Shown here: positions 7,951 to 17,261 of the stretch, piece after piece
How positions within the stretch are numbered: position 1 is the first letter of the stretch
Layout of the letters: every line of letters begins with the position of its first letter
Assembly: GCA_934448295.1 (NCBI GenBank)
Contig: CAKSEY010000005.1
Coordinates: 124,001 to 188,000 of the forward strand
DNA length: 64,000 bases
Reading direction: 5' to 3'
Origin: an uncultured Oscillospiraceae bacterium
GTDB taxonomy: Bacteria; Bacillota; Clostridia; Oscillospirales; Ruminococcaceae
Position numbers and translations under genes: made by a program
Notes under the pieces: model-generated
What the model was told of the DNA's origin: nothing
Databases searched by the model: none
The model's input: the letters and a program-made list of their open reading frames with translations, nothing else

Positions 7951-9084
7951 TTATAGATTTACATTATAGTTTCCGCTGAAAATGCCTGTTATCATCAGCG
8001 ACAGGAACCGGAAATCATTGCTGAGGTCTATCTCCTCGCCGGAGCCGGTTTTGTCGTGTATTCTCACAACGGGTCTCAGCACATTTGAATTATGTCTGAT
8101 AACGACCCCGTGCCTGCCGTCCGAAAGGGACACGACAGTTCCCACGGGATAGGGGTTAAACGATCTCAGGAATGCGGAAGCCACATCGAAATCGAAGTGT
8201 ATCCCGCAGCCGCCGAGTATGTATTCCTCGGTTTCCGCCACCGACCACGGCTTGCGGTAGGGGCGGTTGGAGGTGAGCGCGTCAAATACGTCCGCAACGG
8301 TGATTATCCTTGCGATGAGCGGTATCTTCTTTCCCGCAATGCCCGTGGGATAGCCGCTTCCGTCGTATTTTTCCTGGTGGAACAGCACTCCCGCGAGGAT
8401 ATTCGCGCCATATCCGCCGGTGCGCTTCAGTATCTGATAGCCTATATACGGGTGCTGCTTTATCTTGTCGAATTCCTCGTTGGTGAGCTTCCCGGGCTTC
8501 GCGATTATCTCATGGTCGATATTGGATTTCCCGATATCGTGGAGCAGCGCCGCGATAATTACCTCCCGGATATCGTCCTGTGAAAGATGAAGCTCGTTCG
8601 CGATGCCGGTGGAAAGCATGGATACCCGCAGGCAGTGCTTGTAGGTGTAGTCGTCGTAGTTCTGGAGCGCTATCATCTGGTTCCCGAGATAAGTCGAGTC
8701 GTTGCCGATATCCACAAGAATGTCGTCGGCAATGCTGTTGACCTGCTGTACGGCGTGCTTTGACAGCTCGCGTATCTCGCCGTTGTTGTCGAACACCTCG
8801 CTCAGCTCGTTCAGCGCCTTTCCGATATGCTGGTTCTTGATGAGCTCTTCCGCCTTTTCATCGGAAAACGGCTCGTCAGGGAGCGCGGGTCCCGGCTCTA
8901 TAACGTCGTCGCCTCCCTTGACAGTGATATTCTTTATACCCTTGCTTTTCAGCAGGCTGATCATGTCGCGGGTAATGTAGGTGCCCTTCATAAGAAGCAC
9001 CTTATAATCCTTTGCAGATGTGGAGGCAACGTCCTTTGCCACCACCATGCCCTCGGTGACGTTATCTATCGGAACGATCAACAT
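7951..9084 (-). CDS. HD-GYP domain cyclic-di-GMP phosphodiesterase-like protein
   Basis: 377 aa. Residues 1-60 form a small N-terminal domain (PIDNVTEGMVVAKDV) typical of stand-alone HD-GYP proteins. The HD metal site is seen in AALLHDIGKSNID, and the GYP part in HQEKYDGSGYPTG, followed by ITVADVFDALTSNRPYR. Such proteins usually hydrolyse cyclic di-GMP in the cytoplasm. All catalytic motifs are intact, so it is expected to be active and to oppose the diguanylate cyclase at 57400-59349. A C-terminal all-beta segment (YPVGTVVSLSDGRHGVVI) is common in the family. Confidence 0.95.
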   Translation of the reverse strand: MLIVPIDNVTEGMVVAKDVASTSAKDYKVLLMKGTYITRDMISLLKSKGIKNITVKGGDDVIEPGPALPDEPFSDEKAEELIKNQHIGKALNELSEVFDNNGEIRELSKHAVQQVNSIADDILVDIGNDSTYLGNQMIALQNYDDYTYKHCLRVSMLSTGIANELHLSQDDIREVIIAALLHDIGKSNIDHEIIAKPGKLTNEEFDKIKQHPYIGYQILKRTGGYGANILAGVLFHQEKYDGSGYPTGIAGKKIPLIARIITVADVFDALTSNRPYRKPWSVAETEEYILGGCGIHFDFDVASAFLRSFNPYPVGTVVSLSDGRHGVVIRHNSNVLRPVVRIHDKTGSGEEIDLSNDFRFLSLMITGIFSGNYNVNL

Positions 9085-9122
9085 TTCATCATCTCCCAGT
9101 GACCAGAATCAGGCGGAGCATA

Positions 9123-10028
9123 TCAGCTCCAGAGCGGCGCGGGATATACTCCCGAATCTATGCAGCCTTTCAGTGTTTCCCGGGCGGCTGCAACGTCCGC
9201 CTCGTAGGTTATGCCGAACCACCTGCTGTCGGTGGTGAGGTTCATAACGCCGAAGCCGCTGCCGCGTATCTCGCCGTCCACAGCGTCCGCAATGGTCAGC
9301 TCCGCTTTCGGCTCGTCCGCCGGGAGCTTTTCCAGGAATACGGAAAGCTGCTTTGTGAGCCGTGGCATGAATTCCGCGCCGAAGCCCCACATACTCATGG
9401 AGACCGTGTCCTCCAGGCTGAGTATCTTCTTTTCGCCGCAGAAAGTGCCGGAGACCTCGCCGTTTTCGCCCCTTCCTATCGCCTTGGTTTCCTCAACGCT
9501 GGTGAGAAGCCCATGTGCGTCAGTCTTGCAGACTCCCCGGTTTACCGTGCCGAAATCCGACAGCGTGTTTTTCAGCATGAAGCCCACCGAGCACGCGTCC
9601 GCTGTGAAATCCCCGAGGAATCCCCCCAGCTTCATAAATGCGTCCCTGCCGTAGAAATCGTCGGCGTTCACTATCGCGAACGGCCCGTCCAGGACGTCAC
9701 GGCAGCACCAGAGCGCCTGTGCGGTGCCCCAGGGCTTCGTTCTCCCGGGGAAATCCCCCGCGCGCACCGGAAGCTGCTCCGGCGACTGGAAAACGTAATC
9801 CGTCTTTATGCGCTTTTCGACCCGCGCGCCTATCGTTGACCTGAACAGCTCCTCTATATCCCTGCGGATAATGAACACAGCCCTGTCAAAGCCCGCCTGC
9901 AAAGCGTCGTAAACAGAGTAGTCTATAAGAAGTTCGCCATCGGGTCCGAGGGGCTCAAGCTGCTTTATCCTTGTGCCGAAGCGCGAACCCATTCCCGCCG
10001 CGAGAACCACCAGTGTTTTGTTTGCCAT
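9123..10028 (-). CDS. Sugar-phosphate nucleotidyltransferase-like protein
   Basis: 301 aa with an NTP-transferase fold. The nucleotide-binding loop LAAGMGSRFGTRIKQLEPLG is at the N-terminus and the metal/NTP-binding AIVNADDFYG is at about residues 116-125. This resembles UTP-glucose-1-phosphate and related uridylyltransferases; the exact sugar cannot be told. AAGGGGG precedes the ATG at 10028. It lies between the HD-GYP gene and a GNAT gene, which gives no pathway clue. Confidence 0.85.
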   Translation of the reverse strand: MANKTLVVLAAGMGSRFGTRIKQLEPLGPDGELLIDYSVYDALQAGFDRAVFIIRRDIEELFRSTIGARVEKRIKTDYVFQSPEQLPVRAGDFPGRTKPWGTAQALWCCRDVLDGPFAIVNADDFYGRDAFMKLGGFLGDFTADACSVGFMLKNTLSDFGTVNRGVCKTDAHGLLTSVEETKAIGRGENGEVSGTFCGEKKILSLEDTVSMSMWGFGAEFMPRLTKQLSVFLEKLPADEPKAELTIADAVDGEIRGSGFGVMNLTTDSRWFGITYEADVAAARETLKGCIDSGVYPAPLWS

Positions 10029-10046
10029 AACTGCCCCCTTGTATTT

Positions 10047-10090
10047 AATTCGGAATTGGAATTATGTTGTGCGCTTCGCGCATTATTTCA
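10047..10090. repeat. AATTCSGAATT-type repeat, short copy A
   Basis: AATTCGGAATT followed by a partial second unit and the hairpin TGCGCTTCGCGCA. This is a truncated copy of the dispersed family also found at 15002, 37348, 41791, 44774 and 54589. Its end overlaps the last codons and stop of the GNAT gene. Confidence 0.7.
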
Positions 10091-10565
10091 ATACATAGCG
10101 TATATCTGTGACCTCAGTGCTGCCTACCTGGCACAAAAGCGAGTCCGAGGCCGCGGTGAAGCCGTATTTTTCGTACAGCCTGCGCGCCCGGATGTTTGTA
10201 TCCAGCGCCCAGAGATATATCCGGTCAAAGCCCTGTTTTTTCAGCCACTGAACCGAATTATCCAGCAGCGCCGTGCCGAAGCCCCTGCCCCAGTATTCCG
10301 GCAGGACGTACAGCGTGTGCACCTCGCCCCAGCCGGGCATTTTTTCGTCCGCCGCCGGGCGGGCGTTTGAGTGCCCTGCTATAACTCCGCCATCTGTCAG
10401 CACGAAACTGCCGGGCTGTCCCGTAAAGGCTATCTGCCAGCGGTCAGGCGACAGCAGGTCAAGGTAATACTGCGGAAGCAGTCCCTTGTAGCCCGCCTGC
10501 CAGCTTTTCACATAGAGCCGCGCCACTTCGTCTGCTTCGCACGGCTCCATGCGGCGGATTTCCAT
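10083..10565 (-). CDS. GNAT family N-acetyltransferase
   Basis: 160 aa, single GNAT domain. The acetyl-CoA binding motif A is seen in VLPEYWGRGFGTALLDNSVQWL, here cited by its core YWGRGFGTALL, and the C-terminal ARRLYEKYGFTAASD is typical. The substrate is unknown. The start overlaps the valS stop by one base (TAATG), indicating translational coupling. The stop codon and last codons lie inside a dispersed repeat, so the C-terminus may have been reshaped by repeat insertion. Confidence 0.9.
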   Translation of the reverse strand: MEIRRMEPCEADEVARLYVKSWQAGYKGLLPQYYLDLLSPDRWQIAFTGQPGSFVLTDGGVIAGHSNARPAADEKMPGWGEVHTLYVLPEYWGRGFGTALLDNSVQWLKKQGFDRIYLWALDTNIRARRLYEKYGFTAASDSLLCQVGSTEVTDIRYVLK

Positions 10566-13198
10566 TACTTAAGCCCCTCGATGGATTCGTTTATCTTCGC
10601 CAGCTTCTCCTCCGCCTTTGCAAGCTTTGCGCGCTCGTTTTCTATCTGCTGTGCGGGTGCCTTTGCAAGGAAGCCCGGGTTGTTCAGCTTCTTGGAAAGG
10701 AACTCGATATCCTTTTCAGCCGCCTTCTTCTCCTTGTCCAGACGTGCAAGCTCCTTCTCCTTGTCCACCAGCTCGCCCATCGGCATGAATACGCGGGCGG
10801 AATCGGTGACAACGGTCATCATTCCCTCGGCGGAATCCACCTTTTCAGTTACCGTGAATTCGCCTGCGCCCGCCAGCTTCTCAAAGAATCTGCGGCAGTC
10901 GCTGAACAGCGCGGTGAACTGGGTCTCCACGGTCATTGTGACTTTCTTTGACGGAGGTACGTTCAGCTCGTTGCGCTGTACGCGGATAGCCTTGATGGTG
11001 TTCACAATGCGGGAGAACTCCCCGGCAGACTCGCCGAAGTGCAGCTTCTCGTCATACTCACACCACCCGGCAACCATAATGCTCTCGCTTTCAGTACCTG
11101 GCATGGACTGCCATATCTCCTCTGTGATGAACGGCATGAACGGGTGAAGCAGCTTCAGGATCCCCTGCATGATGTAAACCAGAACGTTCTGCGCTGCAAG
11201 CGCGGTCTCGCCGCCCTCGGCGATACGCGGCTTGGTGAGCTCAATGTACCAGTCGCAGAATACGTCCCAGATGAAGTCGGTGAGGTTCTGTACTGCAACG
11301 CCCAGCTCGAACGCCTCGAGGTTCGCGGTGACGTTCTTCACAGCGTCGTTGAACAGGCTGAGCACCCACTTGTCCTCAATGGGGAGGTTCTCGGGGAGCG
11401 CCGGAGCTCCGAAATCCTCCGGGAGATTCATCAGGATATATCTGGAAGCGTTCCAGAGCTTGTTTGCGAAGTTTCTGGAGTTTGTGACCTTGGTCTCAGT
11501 CCAGCGCATATCGTTTCCGGGGGCGTTTCCGGTGACGAGGGTCAGACGGAGCGCGTCCGCGCCGTACTTGTCGATGATCTCCAGCGGGTCAACGCCGTTG
11601 CCGAGGGACTTGGACATCTTGCGTCCCTGCTCGTCCCTTACCAGACCGTGGATAAGAACGTCCTTGAACGGCTTTTCGCCTGTGTGCTCCAGACCGGAGA
11701 ATATCATTCTCGCTACCCAGAACGGAATGATGTCGTAGCCGGTTACCAGCGTGGAGGTCGGATAGAAGTAGTCCATCTCGGGGGTCTTGTCAGGCCAGCC
11801 CAGGGTGGAGAACGGCCACAGCGCGGAGCTGAACCATGTATCGAGGGTATCCTCGTCCTGCTTTACGGGAGCGCCGCACTCCGGGCACTTCTCCAGCGGG
11901 TCGAGGGAAATGGCGGTGTGTTTGCAGGAGGGGTTCTGGCAGTAGTATGCCGGGATCCTATGACCCCACCAGAGCTGTCTGGAAATGCACCAGTCGCGGA
12001 TATTCTCCATCCAGTAGAGGTAGCCGTTCTCGAAGCGCTTCGGGATAAAGCGCAGCTCCCCGGACTTTACAACGTCGATAGCGGGCTTGGCAAGCTCCTT
12101 CATGGAAACGAACCACTGGAGGGAGGCTCTCGGCTCGACTGTGGTGCCGCAGCGCTGGCAGCAGCCAACGTTGTGCCTGTGGGGCTCTACCTTTACGAGA
12201 AGTCCCTGCGCCTCGAGGTCGGCAACCATCTGCTTTCTCGCCTCGTATCTGTCCATGCCTGCGTACTTTCCGCCGACGTCGGCGCTTATAGTCGCGTCGT
12301 CGTTCATCATGGAGATAACGGGCAGGTCGTGACGCTGACCTACCATGAAGTCGTTCGGGTCGTGGGCGGGGGTTATCTTGACAACGCCGGTACCGAATTC
12401 AACGTCAACATAGTCGTCGGCGATTATCGGAATCTCGCGGTCTGTCAGCGGGAGCTTCACCATCTTGCCCACGATGTCCTTGTAACGGTCGTCGTTCGGG
12501 TTTACCGCAAGCGCGGAGTCGCCGAGCAGGGTCTCCGGACGTGTGGTGGCTATCTCAACAAATCCGGAGCCGTCAGCCAGCGGATAGTTGATGTGCCAGA
12601 AGAATCCGTCCTGCTCCTCGTACTCGCACTCGATGTCGGAGATGGAGGTCTTGCAGTTCGGGCACCAGTTTATCATTCTTACGCCGTGGTAGATGAGCCC
12701 CTTGTTGTAGAGGTCCATGAATACCTTCTGAACGGCTCTGGAGCAGCCCTCGTCAAGCGTGAAGCGCTCGCGCTCCCAGTCGCAGGAGCTTCCGAGCTTC
12801 TTTAGCTGCTGCACGATACGTCCGCCGTAAACGCGCTTCCAGTCCCATGCGCGCTTGAGGAACTCCTCTCTGCCTATCTGCTCCTTGGTGAGCCCCTCCT
12901 CTTTCATCTTGCCGACAATTTTTGCCTCGGTGGCGATGGAAGCGTGGTCGGTGCCGGGGAGCCACAGCGCGGAGTAGCCCTGCATTCTTCTCCAGCGGAT
13001 AAGGATATCCTGAAGAGTGTTGTCCAGCGCGTGCCCCATGTGGAGCTGTCCGGTGATGTTTGGCGGCGGGATAACGATAGTATAGGGCTTCTTCTTGGGG
13101 TCTATCTCAGCGTGGAAATACCCCTTTTCCTCCCAGTTATGATAGATACGATCCTCGAATTCCTTCGGGGCGTAGGTCTTTGCAAGTTCCTTTCTCAT
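10565..13198 (-). CDS. valS: Valyl-tRNA synthetase
   Basis: Class I aminoacyl-tRNA synthetase (877 aa, normal length). HIGH-type motif PPPNITGQLHMGHALDN at about residues 44-60, editing domain, KMSKS loop GRKMSKSLGNG, anticodon-binding domain and the C-terminal coiled coil (last 65 residues, Lys/Glu/Leu-rich) that contacts tRNA. No T-box leader is seen upstream; only 33 nt separate it from rqcH, so it is read as part of a longer transcript. Confidence 0.99.
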   Translation of the reverse strand: MRKELAKTYAPKEFEDRIYHNWEEKGYFHAEIDPKKKPYTIVIPPPNITGQLHMGHALDNTLQDILIRWRRMQGYSALWLPGTDHASIATEAKIVGKMKEEGLTKEQIGREEFLKRAWDWKRVYGGRIVQQLKKLGSSCDWERERFTLDEGCSRAVQKVFMDLYNKGLIYHGVRMINWCPNCKTSISDIECEYEEQDGFFWHINYPLADGSGFVEIATTRPETLLGDSALAVNPNDDRYKDIVGKMVKLPLTDREIPIIADDYVDVEFGTGVVKITPAHDPNDFMVGQRHDLPVISMMNDDATISADVGGKYAGMDRYEARKQMVADLEAQGLLVKVEPHRHNVGCCQRCGTTVEPRASLQWFVSMKELAKPAIDVVKSGELRFIPKRFENGYLYWMENIRDWCISRQLWWGHRIPAYYCQNPSCKHTAISLDPLEKCPECGAPVKQDEDTLDTWFSSALWPFSTLGWPDKTPEMDYFYPTSTLVTGYDIIPFWVARMIFSGLEHTGEKPFKDVLIHGLVRDEQGRKMSKSLGNGVDPLEIIDKYGADALRLTLVTGNAPGNDMRWTETKVTNSRNFANKLWNASRYILMNLPEDFGAPALPENLPIEDKWVLSLFNDAVKNVTANLEAFELGVAVQNLTDFIWDVFCDWYIELTKPRIAEGGETALAAQNVLVYIMQGILKLLHPFMPFITEEIWQSMPGTESESIMVAGWCEYDEKLHFGESAGEFSRIVNTIKAIRVQRNELNVPPSKKVTMTVETQFTALFSDCRRFFEKLAGAGEFTVTEKVDSAEGMMTVVTDSARVFMPMGELVDKEKELARLDKEKKAAEKDIEFLSKKLNNPGFLAKAPAQQIENERAKLAKAEEKLAKINESIEGLK

Positions 13199-13231
13199 TG
13201 CAATGGCGTCCTTTCGTTTATGTTTTCTATT

Positions 13232-14986
13232 TTATTTTGAATCTGTTTTCAGAGAATTTACCAGATTTTCGTCCGGGGTAACGAACAGCGTGCGGTTGTT
13301 GGTGAATATCACCATACCGGGCTTTGAGCCTGCGGGCTTCTTCACAAACTTCACCGGAACATAGTCCACCGCGACCCCCGAGCCGCTGCGCCCCTTGGAG
13401 TGGTACGCGGCAAGCTGCGCGGCTTCGAACAGGGTCTGTTCGCCGGGCTGTTTTCCCTCAGTGCATATTATGACGTGAGAGCCCGCTATCCCCTGCGTGT
13501 GCAGCCAGATGTCGCCTGCCTTTGCGGTTTTCAGCGTGAGCTGGTCGTTCTGGCGGTTATTCCGTCCAACGAGTATCTCAAACCCCTCGCTGGAATGGAA
13601 GCGCAGCGGCGCGGAGGTCTTTTTGACCTTTTCGTCCGCCCTTACTCCGCCTTTGAGGTAGCCCTGTTCCCGCAGCTCCCGGCGTATCTCCGCAAGGTCG
13701 GCTTCGCTGTCGGTGCGGCTCACTGCGTCAAACACGCTGTCGATGTAGAGCAGCTCCTGCCGACCCTTGGCTATAAGGTCGGTCAGCATTTTCTCTGCGG
13801 TGTCCAGCTTGCGGTACTCGGTGTAGTATTTCTGGGCGTTCTGCGCCGGGGTGAGCCTCGGGTCGAGCTGTATCTCGACGGGCTCGCCGGTGGTGAAGTC
13901 CTCCAGCACCGCCTTGGTCTGACCCTTTTCCAGCCGCCAGATGTTCGCGTTTATCAGATCGCCCCGGACTCGGAAAACCTCCCGCTCGGAGCACTCTGCG
14001 AGTTCCTTTTTCTGGAGCTCCAGCTTGCGTGAAACGCGCTCGTAGCTGTTCATCAGGAGCTTTAACAGGTCGTGCGCCCTCTGCTTTGTGCGCTCCGACC
14101 TATCCTGAGAGGCGAAGAAGCCGTCCAGCAGCGCGTTTGCGGAATCGCAGTGGGTCACAAGCATGGCGGTGGAGTACTGCTCGATATTGATAAAGCAGAA
14201 ATCCTTTTTCTTTCCGCCCAGCTCAGAGACCACGGTGAAGTCGCACTCGCCGCCGCTCAGCGCGGATCTTATGCGGTTCAGGATAAATTTCAGCCTGTCC
14301 TTCGCGCTGTCGGTGAGCGCATTGCAGGCTATATCAACGTCCTTGGCGGAGTACCACGCTATCTCGCGGGTGAGTATCGGAGAAACTCCCTCCAGCACGG
14401 AGGTCAGCTTCTTGCAGAGACGCTCCGGACTGTCCTTGACGGCTTCAAGCACCTGTTCGGGAGCGCACTCCAGCAGGCACAGCCTGTCCTGGCGCGGCGG
14501 GGCTTCGTACTGTATTCCGGGCAGCACCCTGCGCACCGAGGAGATATCGTCGGTTATGCGCTTTATGCTGTCGATGACCCTGCCGTCCCGCACAAGGATA
14601 ATGTTGCTGTGCCGCCCCATTATCTCGGCGATAAGCGTATTTGTGACTATATCGCCGATCTCGTTCGTGCACTCAAAATCTAGGGCGACTATGCGCTCCA
14701 GACCGTCCTGACGTATCGCCGTCAGCTTTCCCCCGCTGAGGTGCTTTCTCAGCAGCATACAGAACATAGGCGGCTGCTGCGGATTCTCAAAGCCGGCTTC
14801 CGTGAGGTTCAGCCGGGCGCTGACGCTGTTCGCGGAGAGGACTATCTTTTTGCCGCCGTCCCTGAATGTGCGCAGGGACAGCACTATTTCCTCGCGGGAG
14901 GGCTGATACACCTTGTCCACGCGGGCGCCGACAAGCGGCTGTAATTCATTTGTGACTATATGAAGAAAAGCTCCGTCAAGGGACAA
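13232..14986 (-). CDS. rqcH: RqcH/NFACT ribosome quality-control protein
   Basis: 584 aa. The family binds 50S subunits that carry stalled peptidyl-tRNA and recruits tRNA-Ala to add C-terminal alanine tails. NFACT-N domain at the start (GAFLHIVTNELQPLVGARVDK), middle coiled coil (about residues 285-440) and NFACT-R domain with DIWLHTQGIAGSHVII near residue 500. The usual Pro of the PGSHV motif is Ala here. Translation is predicted from a TTG at 14986 because GGAGGTG lies 7 nt upstream and no better start is nearby. Confidence 0.95.
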   Translation of the reverse strand: MSLDGAFLHIVTNELQPLVGARVDKVYQPSREEIVLSLRTFRDGGKKIVLSANSVSARLNLTEAGFENPQQPPMFCMLLRKHLSGGKLTAIRQDGLERIVALDFECTNEIGDIVTNTLIAEIMGRHSNIILVRDGRVIDSIKRITDDISSVRRVLPGIQYEAPPRQDRLCLLECAPEQVLEAVKDSPERLCKKLTSVLEGVSPILTREIAWYSAKDVDIACNALTDSAKDRLKFILNRIRSALSGGECDFTVVSELGGKKKDFCFINIEQYSTAMLVTHCDSANALLDGFFASQDRSERTKQRAHDLLKLLMNSYERVSRKLELQKKELAECSEREVFRVRGDLINANIWRLEKGQTKAVLEDFTTGEPVEIQLDPRLTPAQNAQKYYTEYRKLDTAEKMLTDLIAKGRQELLYIDSVFDAVSRTDSEADLAEIRRELREQGYLKGGVRADEKVKKTSAPLRFHSSEGFEILVGRNNRQNDQLTLKTAKAGDIWLHTQGIAGSHVIICTEGKQPGEQTLFEAAQLAAYHSKGRSGSGVAVDYVPVKFVKKPAGSKPGMVIFTNNRTLFVTPDENLVNSLKTDSK

Positions 14987-15001
14987 GGAAACACCTCCGA
15001 T

Positions 15002-15058
15002 TCAATTCTTAATTCATAATTCGGAATTATTGTGTCCGCTTCGCGGACTTATTTTAAA
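15002..15058. repeat. AATTCSGAATT-type repeat, short copy B
   Basis: Two AATTC-type units followed by the hairpin GTCCGCTTCGCGGAC and an AT-rich tail, filling most of the gap between nif3-like and rqcH genes. The second half of the full-length element is missing. Confidence 0.7.
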
Positions 15059-15075
15059 GATGCGCCAGCGGCTCA

Positions 15076-15852
15076 TCAGACATAGCTGCATGGCTCGGAT
15101 TCGCAGTCGGTGGTGAATACGGGAATCTCGGGGAACGCGCGGCTTACAAGCGCGGCTATCCTGTGGGAAGCGCACTTCTCCGTGCCGTAGTGCCCCGCGT
15201 CTATGAGAGCCATTCCGCTGTTGTGCGCCTCTATCCACACCGAGTGCTTTACGTCTCCGGTCAGCAGCGCCTGACAGCCCAGCGATCTTGCGGTCTGGAG
15301 CAGGTCTCCGCCGGAGCCGGAGCACACGGCGACCCGGGTGATGGCGTGCTCTGCGCCCTCGCAGTACTTCACGCTTTCAAGGTCAAGGGACTTCTTGCAG
15401 TGCTCTGCCAGCGACCGCGCGGTGAAGCCCAGCGGCAGGTCGACCACCGCGCCTATGCCCAGCCCGTTCGGGTGGACCTGCTCAAGAACTCCGCCGCTTT
15501 CCCAGCCGAGGAGCTCCAGCAACGCGTCGTTAACTCCCGCCTCGCACATATCGAAATTGGTATGTATCGCGATGGTGTTCATGTCGTTCATTATCAGGCT
15601 GTAAACCGGGGTGCCCTTCATCACGCGCTTCAGCGGGTGGAAAACCACCGGGTGATGCGAAATTATAAGGTTCGCATTCTTTGCGGAAGCCTCGCTGATT
15701 ATTTCGTCCGTGATGTCAAGGCAGGCTGCAATGCCGGTCACTGCTGCGGAGGGATCTCCCGTCAGCAGACCCACGTTGTCGTAGCTTTCCGCCGTGTTCA
15801 TGGGCGCAATGGTATTGAGAAATCCCAGCACCTGACCTACTGTTACTGCCAT
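15076..15852 (-). CDS. Nif3-like dinuclear metal centre protein (YqfO type)
   Basis: 258 aa. Metal ligands are visible in NLIISHHPVVFHP (His pair) and AIHTNFDMCEAGVND near the middle, and GHYGTEKCA near the C-terminus. The length matches the version without the inserted PII-like domain. Biochemical role is poorly defined; GTP cyclohydrolase I type 2 activity has been assigned to some members. It follows trmK by one base, the usual pairing in Firmicutes, with GGAGG of its ribosome site inside the trmK end. Confidence 0.95.
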   Translation of the reverse strand: MAVTVGQVLGFLNTIAPMNTAESYDNVGLLTGDPSAAVTGIAACLDITDEIISEASAKNANLIISHHPVVFHPLKRVMKGTPVYSLIMNDMNTIAIHTNFDMCEAGVNDALLELLGWESGGVLEQVHPNGLGIGAVVDLPLGFTARSLAEHCKKSLDLESVKYCEGAEHAITRVAVCSGSGGDLLQTARSLGCQALLTGDVKHSVWIEAHNSGMALIDAGHYGTEKCASHRIAALVSRAFPEIPVFTTDCESEPCSYV

Positions 15853-15853
15853 G

Positions 15854-16522
15854 TTATACCTCCGTTGAACCCAGGCGCCGCGCCTGTTCGTCTATCGTAT
15901 CCGCCAGCCTGCGGAGCTCCTGCGCCTGCTGCTGCGGAGTCCCGGACTGCTCCATTCCCGCCGCGTTTTTGCGCAGCCTGCCGGAAATATGCCGGAGCAT
16001 TTCCGGGTCGGTTATTTTTCCGCACAGGCAGAAAAGCTCGTCCGGCTCGCTGACCGCTCCGGTGTATCTCGCCAGCATGACTGTGTAGAGCCTGCCGCCG
16101 TCCCTGGCGGTGCGTTCCTCCATTATTTCAAAGCCGCTGCGGTACAGCTCCCGCCGGAGCGTATCCGCCTTTGTCATCGGCTGGAGTATAAACCGGGTGT
16201 CCCCGGACAGAAAACGGCAGCCGGAGATTATCTTCATGATAAGTTCGCCGCCCATGCCGCATATTACGACGTCGTCCGCGAAATCTATCCTGTCCAGACC
16301 GTCCGAGAGCGTCGCCGTGACATTTTTCACGCCGTACTGCGCGATAGTGCGCCGCGCGGCATTCAGCGGACCCTCCCGCACGTCCGAGGCGATAACGGAC
16401 TTTGCTCCGTTCTGCGCAAGATAGCAGGCGAGCAGCGCGTGGTCTGTCCCGACGTCGCAGACGGTAACGCCTCTGCGGCAGAGGGCGGCGGCGGTGCTCA
16501 GCCTGCTGTCAAGAGATATCAT
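15854..16522 (-). CDS. trmK: tRNA (adenine22-N1)-methyltransferase TrmK
   Basis: 222 aa. Rossmann methyltransferase with motif I VCDVGTDHALLACYLAQ, motif II ASDVREGPLNAA, and the catalytic-region sequence VICGMGGELI, all diagnostic of TrmK. Methylates N1 of A22 in tRNAs. The ATG overlaps the stop of the upstream DUF1858 gene by one base (TGATG). Confidence 0.96.
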   Translation of the reverse strand: MISLDSRLSTAAALCRRGVTVCDVGTDHALLACYLAQNGAKSVIASDVREGPLNAARRTIAQYGVKNVTATLSDGLDRIDFADDVVICGMGGELIMKIISGCRFLSGDTRFILQPMTKADTLRRELYRSGFEIMEERTARDGGRLYTVMLARYTGAVSEPDELFCLCGKITDPEMLRHISGRLRKNAAGMEQSGTPQQQAQELRRLADTIDEQARRLGSTEV

Positions 16523-16722
16523 CAGTCGCCCATTGCAGCGTTGAGCTGCTCAACGATCTCGTCCGCGTCAACGCCGTGCACCATGCACGCCTGCTCTACG
16601 GATTCGCCGCGGGAAGCGGGGCAGCCGAGGCAGTGCATTCCCATGCCGAAGAAGATGGGAGCCGCAGCCTCTGCGTTTACGTCGAGAATATCGCCAATGA
16701 TAGTATCCTTTGTAACCTTCAT
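16522..16722 (-). CDS. DUF1858 domain protein with CxxC motif
   Basis: A 66-residue protein made up of one DUF1858 domain (KVTKDTIIGDILDVNAEAA then GMGMHCLGCPASRGESVEQA). The HCLGC motif may bind metal or act in redox; the function is not known. Good ribosome site (GGAAAC) before the ATG and a strong promoter about 70 nt upstream. First gene of the transcript that continues into trmK, nif3-like and probably rqcH and valS. Confidence 0.9.
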   Translation of the reverse strand: MKVTKDTIIGDILDVNAEAAAPIFFGMGMHCLGCPASRGESVEQACMVHGVDADEIVEQLNAAMGD

Positions 16723-16792
16723 TTTAATGTTTCCTTTCGTTTTTGCTGTGTTTTCCTGACGAAAAACGTTCAGGAATAAATATACATCATAT

Positions 16793-16821
16793 ATTATATC
16801 ACAGCTTTTATATTTTGTCCA
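16793..16821 (-). promoter_or_regulatory. Promoter of the DUF1858-trmK-nif3 operon
   Basis: Minus strand: -35 TGGACA (16821-16816), 17-nt spacer, -10 TATAAT (16798-16793). Confidence 0.8.
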
Positions 16822-16883
16822 GTAGGATTTAAGATAATTCGGTTTTTTTGATGTTCCATATTGTACAAATGTAGCTTTGCCAC

Positions 16884-16912
16884 TTGATTTTTCAGATAAT
16901 ATATGCTATAGT
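16884..16912 (+). promoter_or_regulatory. Possible distal promoter of the liv operon
   Basis: TTGATT, 17-nt spacer, TATAGT. Would give a leader of about 340 nt. Confidence 0.45.
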
Positions 16913-17097
16913 AAATAGGAAAGCGCGTCTTTTGGCTTTGAAAGAACAGATTCCGGCAGTTTCACTTTGGATTTTTTACTGCTCAAACGTGCAATAAAAA
17001 GCGCGTTTTATTCGCTGAAAATGAAATTCAGACTAAATTTAGGTGAAATTGTACAAAAAAAATATTTCAGAAGCACAATAATCAACGCTTTTACTTC

Positions 17098-17126
17098 TTG
17101 ACAGATTTTGAATTAAAGGTTATTAT
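17098..17126 (+). promoter_or_regulatory. Main promoter of the liv operon
   Basis: TTGACA (17098-17103), 17-nt spacer, TATTAT (17121-17126), about 130 nt before livJ. Confidence 0.8.
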
Positions 17127-17261
17127 ATTATTGCAAAGAAAATTGCAGAAAGCAATTTCAGCGAGAAATCAAAAACTCTGGCAAAAGGCGCTGTTCCGCA
17201 TTATCAGTGAAGCTTCGGCTTGCGGAGAACGGGACGGCGGCGCGGAAAGGAAGAAACTAAA

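Larger units (their letters stand above)
16723..17261. other. Intergenic region between divergent operons
   Basis: AT-rich 539 nt with one minus-strand promoter and two plus-strand promoters (16884-16912 and 17098-17126). A direct repeat of AAAGCGCGT-like octamers (16920-16929 and 16997-17007) lies between the two plus promoters. No ORF, tRNA or recognised riboswitch seen. Confidence 0.5.

Noticed and set aside
11039..12805. 588-codon plus-strand open frame opposite valS
   Set aside because: valS is unmistakable on the other strand; the antisense frame arises from codon bias at third positions and has no recognisable domain.
13199..13231. T-box leader before valS
   Set aside because: Only 33 nt lie between rqcH and valS; no room for a T-box and no T-box consensus.
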